Assembly: GCA_954871525.1 (NCBI GenBank) | Contig: OX940860.1 | Span: 55,974,724-56,038,723, forward strand | Direction of reading: 5' to 3' | Length of the DNA stretch: 64,000 bases | Origin: Parietaria judaica | Lineage: Eukaryota > Streptophyta > Magnoliopsida > Rosales > Urticaceae | In this document: piece by piece, positions 21,246 to 31,111 of the stretch | Layout: each line of letters opens with the position of its first letter | Numbering within the stretch: the first letter of the stretch is position 1 | Translations under genes and position numbers: made by a program | Notes under the pieces: generated by a model | Told to the model about the DNA's origin: nothing | Seen by the model: the letters and a program-made list of their open reading frames with translations, nothing else | Databases searched by the model: none

Positions 21246-22175
21246 TTTGTGATCGGGGTTTTGTGGATCGATCTGGACCTAGTGCGTCATTTCCAAATCT
21301 GGGCCCTCGTTGTTGTTGACCCTTTCTTGGGCTGAATCTTTTTCCCCTACCGACATTAATTGCTATTGGTCGGTTTTTGGTGCCTTCGCCCTTGTCTGAG
21401 GCGCGTGTGACATTCGAAAAGGTGTCATGTAACAGATCCGGACTTGTTTTTGGTTGCCTTTCACTTCCATGATTTTCCCATCCTCCCTTGGGAAGCGAAT
21501 GGTTTGGTGGTAGGTAGATGGCACAGCTTTCATCAAATGAATCCACGGTCTTCCGAGGATCATGTTGTAGGCCGTGGGACAATCTAGCACCAGGAAGTTT
21601 TTTATCTTGCCTACTCCGCAGGCAACGATCGACAATCTAACTGTCCCCAAGGTGTCGACCGTTTCACCATTGAAACCGGTCAGAGGGACGTTCCCTCTAT
21701 TGATTTACGTGTCATCGATTCCCATCTTGCGTAAAAATGATAGGAATATGACGTCTACCGAGCTTCCATTGTCGACCAGAATTCTTTCGGTCGCATAGCC
21801 GGAGACTAGAAGGGTGATGACTAGGGCGTCATCATGGGGTCCGACCAATGTCGAGGCCTCACTGTCTTTAAAGGTGATCTCGTAGTCGGGCTCCTCCCGT
21901 GGGAAAGCCATCGGACCAGCCTTCAATCTTCTTTGATGGGCTTTAATGGAGTTGATCGAGTTTCCGTAGAACTGCGACCCTCCAACTATGGTGTAGATTC
22001 TTCCGATGGCTTCTTCGGTCACCGGTTCCTCTACGTCTTCCGACTCCTGGTCGGCCTGTTCTTCTAGCATGAGGACTTTGCCTCGTTTGTTCGGGGAAGC
22101 GTTGCTGCTCCTGGTCGTATGCTTCTGCTCGAGCTTGGTATCTCTGCCCTGACCGATACTGGGCTGTTGTGCCAT
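21246..22175 (-). pseudogene. aspartic protease and linker (pol N-terminus)
   Basis: This is in the same frame as RT. The active-site motif is ILVDNGSSVDVIF, the Tat-type D-N-G-S variant of DTGS. The flap and C-terminal part includes YNMILGRPWIH (21580-21551). In-frame stops interrupt it: TAA 21705-21707, TAG 21363-21365 and TAG 21279-21281. Its 5' end overlaps the end of gag in another frame (22175 against 22064), so gag and pol would need a frame change or splicing. It would cleave the polyprotein. Confidence 0.8.
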
Positions 22176-23898
22176 CTCGGTGATTCGCCTTCTGACCTAA
22201 AAAAGTCCAAAGGGAGATCCCCGAGCTCGCCCCTAAGGTACTTGTCCGCGAGACGGGCTCGTAAGACCATGCAATTTCTGGTATGGTGCCCATACCTTTG
22301 GTGAAATTTGCACCAGGCACTCATGTCTCTATTGTTGGATACCATGTCACCGGTGCTCATGTACAGCTCTCCTTGCTCGTCGGCTTCGGTTTCTTCCTCG
22401 GCCTCTGAGCTCAGATTGTAGACCGGATTTTGGGGGTGTGCTCTTCCCCCAGGTTGGGATATTCCGTGCTGGAAATTCCTATGCTGAGGATTAGATCCCC
22501 TGGTGGGAACGTGGTTCCTAGAGCCCTTGAAAGGGGGCGTCTGACCGTTCCTCGAATTAGGCGGGTGCGCTCCGGGCCTTGGTATATTTGAGGATGATCC
22601 GAATTTCCTCTTCAGGGCCTCGTGCTCCTCATCGTGCTTGATCCAATTGGATGCGCGGTGAATCACGTCCTCTATCGAGGTGTACCGATTGACCAGTATG
22701 TCGGTCTTGAACCTAGAATCGTACCACAAACCGCTGGTAAGGGCGGCTATGGCCGTTTCATCTGCTAATCCGTTGATTCGGACCATTTTGGCCTTGAACC
22801 TCGTCATGAAGTCCCTGAGTGGCTCGTTTGCCCTTTGCTGTAGAGCGTATAGGTTGGCTACGGTAGTCTCTGTTTCCATAAACATGGAAAAGTGTTTGAG
22901 AAACACCATGGTCAATTGGTCGAAACTATCGATCGATCTTGGTTCTAACTTGGAGAACCATTCCATTGCTGCCCCTGTGAGGTTCTCAGCAAAAACTGGC
23001 ACCTTCTGGCGTCCAGCTCGTGGGCATCAAGGTTAGCCCGTCCCATTGCAATTCGGAACGCCCTTAGGTGTACCTTTGGGTCAGTGGTTCTGTCGTACTT
23101 GGGCAGGTGAATCTGCCCGCCATGCCTCAACCGAGTGTCGGTGATAGCGGCCGAGAATGGGGTTCTCATTGCTTCTTCGACCAGGCGCTCGATTTCGGGA
23201 GCGGCAGATACTGCTCGGTGTACTCGGGAATCCACCTTGGTGAGTCTCTCCCCCATTCGCTTCATGGTGCGTTTGAGATCTTCAAGCTCGGAATTGTTTT
23301 GAGAGGGCTCTATTTGAAGATACGGGCCTGTTCGGCCCCCTTCTGAACCCTGGGGGTCGTGGCTTGTAGGCCCGTGAGGCGCGAGGTAGTTCGAGTTCTC
23401 TGCCCGAGATGGGCTCGAGAGTCGAATACCTGATGGGCGATTGCGAGATTGCTGGTAGGGAGTGTTCTGCCCGGGACCGGGCTGACCGGTACCGAAGGCA
23501 GGAATCCGGAACCGAGGGGTGCCATTGCGAGGCGGTGAAGGCAGCGCGCCCGGGGGTGAGTCCCTCGGCTGAGGTGGCGTACTCGGGCGCGGTCCTCCTG
23601 GGAGGGGTGGCTGGTTGGTTCTCTGAGCTCGGGGATCGTTGAGGTCCAGGAAGCCAAAATGGACCGCATTAACCCTCTCGTGATTCCTTTGCCCAGAGGT
23701 TTGCCCGGGTTCATTTGCAGAGTACGGCCTCTGCTCGAGCCGGGTCTGTCCGCTCATGAGGAACTCAATCTGCCTTTTGAGTTCGGCATTTTCAGCAGCC
23801 CTTTCTTGGAGCTGGGTTCTCAGATTCTGCTCTTCGGTACTCTGGTCGGGAGTTATCTCTACCAGAGTATCGGAGGCAGGATCCTCGTTCGCGCTCAT
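22064..23898 (-). pseudogene. gag polyprotein, frameshifted
   Basis: The N-terminal part (23898-22945, 317 codons) starts MSANEDPASD, has a coiled-coil-like segment (LQERAAENAELKRQIEFLM) and a long Pro/Gly/Arg-rich linker. It leads into the capsid (GGQIHLPKYDRTTDPKVHLR). A frameshift near 22995 moves the rest to the frame 23002-22064: GAAMEWFSKLEPRSIDSFDQ, RANEPLRDFMTRF and a variant zinc knuckle CKFHQRYGHHTRNC (CX2HX4HX4C, second Cys replaced by His, usual in this lineage). It would form virus-like particles and package RNA. Confidence 0.88.
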
Positions 23899-23940
23899 AG
23901 TCGTCGAAGTATGACAGAGTTAGCGAGATCAAAGATTTCC

Positions 23941-23957
23941 CACGGACGGCGCCAAAC
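23941..23957 (-). other. primer-binding site
   Basis: On the - strand GTTTGGCGCCGTCCGTG follows the 5' LTR end. TGGCGCC plus G/C-rich sequence is typical for Tat/Athila-type elements and resembles the 3' end complement of tRNA-Asp. The exact tRNA was not verified. Confidence 0.7.
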
Positions 23958-24943
23958 TGATGATGTGTTTTCACACACCAACAATCGCGTGAATTGTGAA
24001 TGGGATTTCGATTTGATATTGCTGAATTTTGTGGATTCTGACCTCCGCGTCGTCAATACTTTAGACGGTGACAAAAAACAAAGATGAAAAGAATAAGATT
24101 AGAACACCGAGGTTTTTTAGAGAGGTTCGTCCCAATGCGGTAGTTGACTACGTCCTCTGTACGTTTATTGCTTTTTGAAAGGCGATCAACCGAAACCACA
24201 AGCCAATTTCTGGTAGATCTAAAGTAAAAGATGAAAAGCTCTGGAAAATACAAATCTCTTTATTCTCTCAGAGTCAATGCTTGCGTGTGTATGATGGGGT
24301 CGTCTTCTTGCTTTTATAGGCTCCTAGTTTCTGCCCGTTGAGAGTGTACGTTGATGATGGCTTCGAGTTCGGAGCTTGGTTTGCTGTCGAGCTGACACGT
24401 AGGCCACGTTCTGAGAGATTTGCGTAGTGGTGAACTTTGACTTGTCGTCGTAGGATTTGAATTTAGATCGTGGCGATTTTCCTGGTCGGGCCTTGAGGGT
24501 TTGAATTGAGGTGGTTGACTTGGTCTGCCCGTGTTCGGATGTTTCGCATGCTTCTGCTCGGATCCCTTTGTCGACAATCTCTGCCCGGGATGAGCTTTTG
24601 GGTTCTTCAGGTCGGTTAATTTGTTTGATGTTCGGATTTTGACAAGTGTTGGTTGTCTTGAAGTAGGATCTTCGAGTTCAGCTCGGGGTTTCTTTCCTCG
24701 GAAGGCTTTGCTCGGATTCCTTTTAGGCATTCTCTGCTCGTGGTGAACTTCTTGCCTCGTGGGTTCTTTGGTTCTGTTCGGACCAGAACATGGTCAAATG
24801 TTCATTTGGGCCTCTGGGCTTCGTGGTTTATAAGCCCATTTTGCATAAATATTCAATTATATTCATGACTTAATTAATTTGAACCATTAATTTAATTAAT
24901 GATCTCATAATTCCTATTTAAGGAACGAATTTGCACATCAACA
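23958..24943 (-). repeat. 5' LTR of the Tat element
   Basis: 986 bp, TGATGATG…ATCAACA, equal in length to the 3' LTR and differing at two sites by eye. ATCTC follows at 24944-24948. Confidence 0.95.
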
Positions 24944-24948
24944 ATCTC

Positions 24949-25147
24949 CAACACCAATTACATCACTTCTTCGTCCATCTCCAAATGACACTTTGCCACT
25001 AAACCTGGTAATGTTAATCAAATATTCTCGATGTCCAGTCATATGACGGGAACATCCGCTATCAAAATACCAAGCTTCTTCAGCAGTAGAGTGTAGAGAT
25101 GTATACGCAACAAAACACTTAAAATCATTTCCAAAAGGTTTAAGTAT
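24949..25147 (-). pseudogene. old Ty1/copia fragment: protease region
   Basis: On the - strand: PNKWILKPFGND, then EAWYFDSGCSRHMTGHREYL, the copia protease signature (DSGCSRHMTG), then KVSFGDGRR. It is continuous with the integrase fragment left of 12217 once the Tat insertion is taken out. The reading frame to the right runs into the solo LTR at 25153, which is a separate insertion. Confidence 0.85.
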
Positions 25148-25152
25148 CCATT

Positions 25153-27455
25153 TGTTGGGAATCGCGTCTCGGATTCCTTGAAAATTATCACGAATTGTAC
25201 CTCCGGACCGTCCGGGTAACATTTAAAAATTATTTTAAAGCGGAAAACTTGTTATCTGTACAATGGTCCGAATATCGGATAATATCCATATCCCAAGATC
25301 TGATAAATATTATGTAATTTAATATTCATAAATCATTATTAATAATCTAGTCATAATAGGAAATAAATAGAAAGCAGTAAATGGTTGCATTTATTAACCC
25401 AATGCATAAGGCCGTACCTCAATTGACGACTTTCGGCTGCGCGTTCTGAATCGGGCAGGGCTCCGCCAGTGCTGAGGGAAACTCCCGTGACCTTCCGGGA
25501 TATTCTCCTGGAATCCTCGTACCGAAGCGTGGGCTTCGCCGGCAGGACTCCGTCGCAAAATTTTAACTGATGGTTCTTTTTAAGTTTCCGGAGAAATAGT
25601 CTCCTAAACCGAACCAGAAAAGAGAGATCAGAGAGAAAATTCGCAGACCCTGAGGAAGAGGGAGAGTTCGAATTTTTCTCTGGGGAAAGGTGTGAAAAAT
25701 GTGTAGAATGAGCCTCCTATTTATAGGCTCAAACCGTAACCGAATTGGAGAAATTCCCTCCCTAAAATTCGAATTCTATATATTAAATATAATTAATTAT
25801 CTTAATCCAATGGTCCAGATTTAATCTCATTTAAATCCAATGGATATAATTAATTAGGGATTTAATTAAATAAGAAAGATTTGGATAAATCAAAAATCCA
25901 ATCTTATCTTCTTATCTTTATTAAATTCGAATTATCATATATATTTATATTAAAATTCGAATTATCATTATCTAGATCCAACGGTTGAGATAAATCTTTA
26001 AACCGATCTAATGGATAGAATTAGATTAGGATAAAATCAAATATAAAAAGATTTATTAAAAACAATTTCGATTTTATCCTTAATCTTTAATTCGAAAATT
26101 ATATAAATATATATAATTAATTAATTTCCAATCCGACGGTAAAGATTAAATCTTAGACCGATCTAACGGATATAATTAATTAACCAAATTCGAATATTTA
26201 AACTTGGTCACCAAGTTATCAAATTCAAATTTATCAATATCCTAATCCAACGGTTGATATTAAATCATAACCGATCCAATGGATAATATTGATTTTAGGG
26301 ATTTGCTAAAATACCAAAACATTTGGTACTTATGCCGCAAATATGGAAAGACCAAATCATGTTATTCGAATTGGCTAGGGTTTCATACTATGAAACCCTA
26401 ATTCGAATTTACACATATAAATATATATATATATATATATATTTTTATTTATTAATATAAATCTATTAATTATTAATTAATTATTAAGAACATATTAATA
26501 ATTAAATTCAAATAATTAAATTATATTAATATTTCCTGAAGTGATTCCACTATAGACCCGAGGCTGCACTCTTTAGTGATACGGTATATATTATTACCTT
26601 TATATCAGCAGGGTGTCCATTGATACAATCAAATTCGGGTTATTGATCTTTCACTTGATGATCCACACACGAGCAGGCGGTTTCTACCGTTATGCCCCTC
26701 ATTGCATTTTCATCCTTGACTCAGTCAGTAATATTATGAGTGACCCACTTATGGTTTCGATTCATAAGTTGCGCACGGGTACCTCTCACTTCTCACCACC
26801 GACAATCAAGGGAATCATCATCACTCTGAAGAGAGCTGTGTGATGCCCATGTCTATGACCAAGCTACCCTTACTGCTGACTATCATGTTCCCAAAATAAT
26901 AGTGTTGGGAACAGCGGTAATATTTCGTGTTCTTTAACGGTTAAATCAAAGAACAATCAAGCCAGCAGCTTGGACTCAAGATCACTCAGGACTTAGATCG
27001 AATATCCATTTGATCATCTACTAGTGACTCAACTCCAAGTTATCAGTGACGGTCTTATATGATAACTTCCGGAGTTTAAGTCAGGTCCAGTCCAGTATGA
27101 AGACACTTCATACTTAATGCACTTCTAGTGAGTGTGACACACACAAAATCCAGAATAGGATTATCACTTAGTCACATTAATGACCTTATACGATTAATGG
27201 GCTCCCACCCAGTTGATCAGGTCACGGACATTTTAAGTTCATTTATTATTATTATTAATTCTTCCTCACATTGACTCTGTTGTGATAATAATAACATAAT
27301 TGCATCCTTTATGAACTAAGGAATCAAACATTCTATTTTACTCTACCAGAAACTATAATAAGATTATCATAATAAGCATCATCTTTATTCAACGACTTGT
27401 CATAATCTTTTACAAATGGATAAACTATCTTGTTTAAGGACACATATGTCCAACA
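25153..27455 (-). mobile_element. solo LTR of the long-LTR copia family
   Basis: The 2303-bp sequence begins TGTTGGGAATC and ends ACATATGTCCAACA. It is flanked by the duplication CCATT (25148-25152, 27456-27460). Reverse-complemented, it matches the LTRs of the copia element at 53118-63562 along its whole length, being about 450 bp shorter. No internal sequence remains, so it arose by LTR-LTR recombination after insertion into the older copia fragment. On the - strand a TATA box (CTATAAATAGGAGGC) lies near 25710-25725. Confidence 0.93.
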
Positions 27456-27460
27456 CCATT

Positions 27461-27860
27461 CTCTTCTAAATATTCCAGTGTTAAAGTTTCCAAACGAGTC
27501 ATCCTTAGTCAAAAGGGTTATCTTTCTTCCATTATATGGACTTTTAAAAAAAATGTTACACTGATCAATGATATGACCTGAAAGATGAAAGAAGTCACAT
27601 CGTTTCACAACACGAGTCTTTACAATGGAATCAAATTGTTCAGTGCATCGTGTAAAAGTTGAGTCTAATTGAGTAAAATTCTTTATTATTGGTTTTTGAG
27701 AATTTATGAATGTTTTTCTGGATACAAACATTTTGTTACTGGAGCGAGGTTAGAATTTGTTCACCTGATTTGTAGGATTGTAATAGTGATCAAATTGTTG
27801 AGTAGCATAGGTGGGTCGCATTGAAGGTTTGTTGGAGAAATCCTTGTAGTAATTAGTTCG
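27461..27860 (-). pseudogene. old Ty1/copia fragment: gag zinc-knuckle region
   Basis: On the - strand 27731-27461 encodes a degenerate zinc knuckle, CDFFHLSGHIIDQC, in which the second Cys of CX2CX4HX4C is Phe. It is followed by a basic segment. With the protease (24949-25147) and integrase (11340-12217) fragments it makes up one old copia element in the correct gag-protease-integrase order. The 5' LTR is not identified. Confidence 0.6.
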
Positions 27861-28239
27861 TTGCCCCAGCTCTAGTACAGGATAACAGTCTTAAGAAGTC
27901 TTCTTAATCCTTCTCGCGGCGTGTTTACGAATTAAGTTGTACTACCACGTAAATAACTTTCATACGCACTATGAGCAACACAATTTGTTTTGGCCAAAAT
28001 ATCAAAATATGAATCTCGATGCATATGGTACTAAGGGTTGTGAAGCGGCTAGAGATCCTCCCTTTATTGACGACTTAAGACTTTATATTACAATTATGTT
28101 TGTGTTTGAGGCTTGAGACTTGAGACTTTACTTATATGTGTTGATGTATGACTTTATTTACATACGTTTGTTTATAATATTATTTATTGAGTACACATTA
28201 GTCATTATAATATGATTTATTGTTTGAAGGCCCGAGGTG
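27861..28239. other. unassigned AT-rich segment
   Basis: No gene is seen. The text immediately left of the next solo LTR (GGCCCGAGGTGCTGGC) continues after it at 30436 as CTGGCCTTGCTCGCC. That runs to TCAAGGCCGGCCCTG (30457-30471), which looks like the right end of a hAT-type element (CAGGGCCGGCC on the other strand). The matching left end was not found. Confidence 0.35.
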
Positions 28240-28244
28240 CTGGC

Positions 28245-30435
28245 TGTTGGAATCGATATCGCTCAGATATCGATTCGTTAGACGTATTTGCGTATCTAGA
28301 TCTCAAAGATCTCCGCCGACTCCTAATTAATTATAATTTCAGATAAATTATACGGTTTGACCTTTAAAATAGTTTTTGGGTTAGAGTCCCATACCAATAA
28401 CCCTGTCAAAACCGTCTTCTACAATATCAATCAAATTAATTGTCCCGGTCGAGATGATTTAATTATTTTAATTTTTCCTACGAGTAGATTTTAATACCGA
28501 GCGATGAGTATAAGCAAATAAAAAAAAAACGTAATCAATAAACATAGAAAATCGTGTACCTTTTTCTTGGAGGTTTCTTGACACGATTCTTGATTCTTGA
28601 AAATCTTCTGACTCCAATCTTTAGTGATTTGCGATTTTCTGTGGGGAAGAATATCCAGAAGCCTTCCGATGTATTCTCCGGGACTACGTCGCGGGGATGT
28701 GTGGGCTCCCACTGGATAAAACACTAAAACTCTAATTGAGAAACCCTGAGGGAATAAACCCTAGGGAAATCACCTAAAACCGAGAGAGAAAGAGAGAGAG
28801 ATTTTGAAAATTCTCAATGAGAATGAGTCTGTTGTTTTGGTTTCAGGGTTTGTCTATTTATAGGAAAAACCCTAACCAACTTAGAGAAAATCTCTCAACC
28901 AATTTGACAGATTTACTCCAACCAATTTGGAGATATTCACTCAAATATTTGATTTAAATCAAATAAATAATAAATCAAAAATAAATATTTTCTGAAAAAC
29001 CGTAAAAGATTTGATAAGATTTAAATATTTATTTTCCAAGATTTAATTTATTGAAATCGAAAACTATATATATATAATTCAATTTTCATTATTTTCTCTT
29101 ATTAAATATATATGATATAAATATCTATATTTAATTTATCTAATTTCGATTTAAATAAAAGTGTCAATTTTAGTCAAGGACTAAAAACTGTTATTATCAT
29201 ATATCTTAAACCGTAAGTCCGATTGACACGATTCAAAAAGATATCTGTATCAGAATTTAATTTCCCACATTCCTAGGAATGTCTTAGGATCAAATTCATA
29301 CATATTTTTCAGCTTTAACTGGCATACCAAACTTTGGTACTTTTGCCACTCTTTAAGGTAATCAGTAATTTGTGAATATAATATCACAAATTAAATCTGA
29401 TTTGAAATTATCCTATTCAAATGACACATTTGAATATTATTTGTGATGTCATCCTTATGGAGATACAAAGGGGACTAATGGACGTACACACTCGAGCTAC
29501 GGTAAAAGTGTAGTCTTTTACCAACCTCGATTACATTCCACTATAGCTCTCGGCTGAACTCTCAAGTGTGTATGATATTTATCTTCCTGAACACAGGTGT
29601 CCATTGATTTAATCAGATATGTGGTATAATAGGTTTTCGTGTTATTATGATACTCAACAAAAGGGTATCAATGTTTCCGTACTGCCCTCTTAATGACACC
29701 ATCTTATTCTTATGATTCATACAAACCACTCACTCATAAGATGATGAATCTAATGAGCTGATCATGAGTGCTTGTTTGTTTCCATAGAAACACAATAAGA
29801 ATATCATAAATATATTGTCCATATCTACCATTATGCAACTTATCCCGGTCAATCGTCTAATCCCAAAATAACGGTTGTGGGAGTACTAAATGTTCTCTGT
29901 AACTATTATTTCAAAGATTATGTAAACCGAACCGTATAAGTTCATAATGCTCAGGACTTCAACCTACTCCTATCCGATCATCTAAGTGACTCTATCGTAC
30001 TATCATCAGTAACGGTCTTAATTGATGATTTCTAATTTGAGTCTTGTCCGCCCAATATGAAGACACTTCATACTTGATAAACTTAACAGTGCAAGGACCA
30101 TACTATGATCCGGTAATAGATCATCACATAATGTGATTAAGTTTATCAATGATCTTTCAAGCCTTGTAAATTCCCATTTCCAATCTAGATCATGGACCGT
30201 TTAAGTTCCTTAATCGTGATAGTCAAACCTCCTCAAAATAGACTACTTGTGATGACTAAACACGACAGCAATTTAAAGAACTATGGATAAACATTCATTT
30301 TATATTGGCTATTTATAATCCGAAGATAACTAAATGGGATAACTTTAATAAGCTTTGTTCATTCTTAGGTTCGACCATGATCTTATACAAGTGAGATTAA
30401 CATATGAATAGAGGGCATATAAAATATGTTTAACA
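28245..30435 (-). mobile_element. solo LTR, second copia-like family
   Basis: The 2191-bp sequence begins TGTTGGAATCGAT and ends ATATGTTTAACA, flanked by CTGGC (28240-28244 and 30436-30440). Short stretches are shared with the solo LTR at 25153 in the same orientation (TGAAGACACTTCATACTT and GTCCATTGATTTAATCAGAT-type words), so it is from a related family read on the - strand. A TATA box (TATAAATAGAC) on the - strand lies near 28850-28862. No internal coding sequence remains. Confidence 0.85.
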
Positions 30436-30440
30436 CTGGC

Positions 30441-30850
30441 CTTGCTCGCCTATAGTCAAGGCCGGCCCTGATAACCGTGACTGGTTTATCGCTGAAAACA
30501 ATAACTCGAAGCTTAACTACGTGAATGCTTTTACCCAAGGTATTAAATGTCATTTTTTGCGCCGTTTTGCTCCCTTCATTTTACGGGCATTCTGCATGCC
30601 GATGGAAACATAAAAAAAAATAGCATGCTACATGCCACTAATACTACATAAATTTCACTGACATACCGCATGCCGATGGGAATATCGACGAAAATTGTGA
30701 AAAATATTTTTGAGTATTTAGGCAAGATTTTTATATAGGTTCAAAATTTCTTAATTATCACTTTAAGATATAAATAACTAAAAAATCACGTTAGCACGGT
30801 AAAATCACGAACATACACGCTAAAAGCATGCGGGCGTTTAAAACCTTGTT
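30441..30850. other. spacer between solo LTR and FZL
   Basis: It contains the possible hAT right end at 30457-30471 and two related segments with CATGCCGATGG (30596 and 30669). No gene is seen. Confidence 0.5.
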
Positions 30851-31111
30851 TTCAGTTTTTACCGCTATTTTTTATTTTTTTTTCTTCTTCAAACATAGAG
30901 AGAGAAGAAAAAGGAAAAAGATATTTGTGTGGGTGTGGAGAAAAGAAGTAAGAAAGTGAAAAAATCATAAAGAAATAAGAGCAAGTATTTGTGTGACTAA
31001 AGTCGAAGAAGATGATTCGCCGGTACAAACAAAGAGATAAGGCCTCTCTCTCTCTCTCTGATACTCCATAGCCACCACCTCTCTCTCTCTGAAGCTCCGG
31101 TTCCCATTCCC
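30851..31111 (+). promoter_or_regulatory. FZL promoter-proximal region and 5' leader
   Basis: Poly-purine and CT-rich sequence precedes the FZL ATG. (CT)n runs lie at 31045-31060 and 31079-31090, a common feature of plant core promoters and leaders. No clear TATA box with convincing spacing is visible. The start site is not determinable from sequence alone. Confidence 0.45.

Larger units (their letters stand above)
12218..24943 (-). mobile_element. near-complete Tat-lineage Ty3/gypsy retrotransposon, 12.7 kb
   Basis: A 12,726-bp element reads right to left, with two 986-bp LTRs and a 5-bp target duplication (ATCTC). From the 5' LTR leftwards it has primer site, gag, protease, RT-RNase H, archaeal-type RNase H and integrase. 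Then come a 39-bp minisatellite, an opposite-strand spliced gene, a polypurine tract and the 3' LTR. The extra RNase H and the antisense gene are hallmarks of Tat-type (Grande/RIRE2-like) elements. By eye I count two differences between LTRs (near 12692/24432 and 13176/24916), so insertion was recent. Yet pol has four in-frame stops and one frameshift, and gag has a frameshift, so this copy is not autonomous. Confidence 0.93.
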
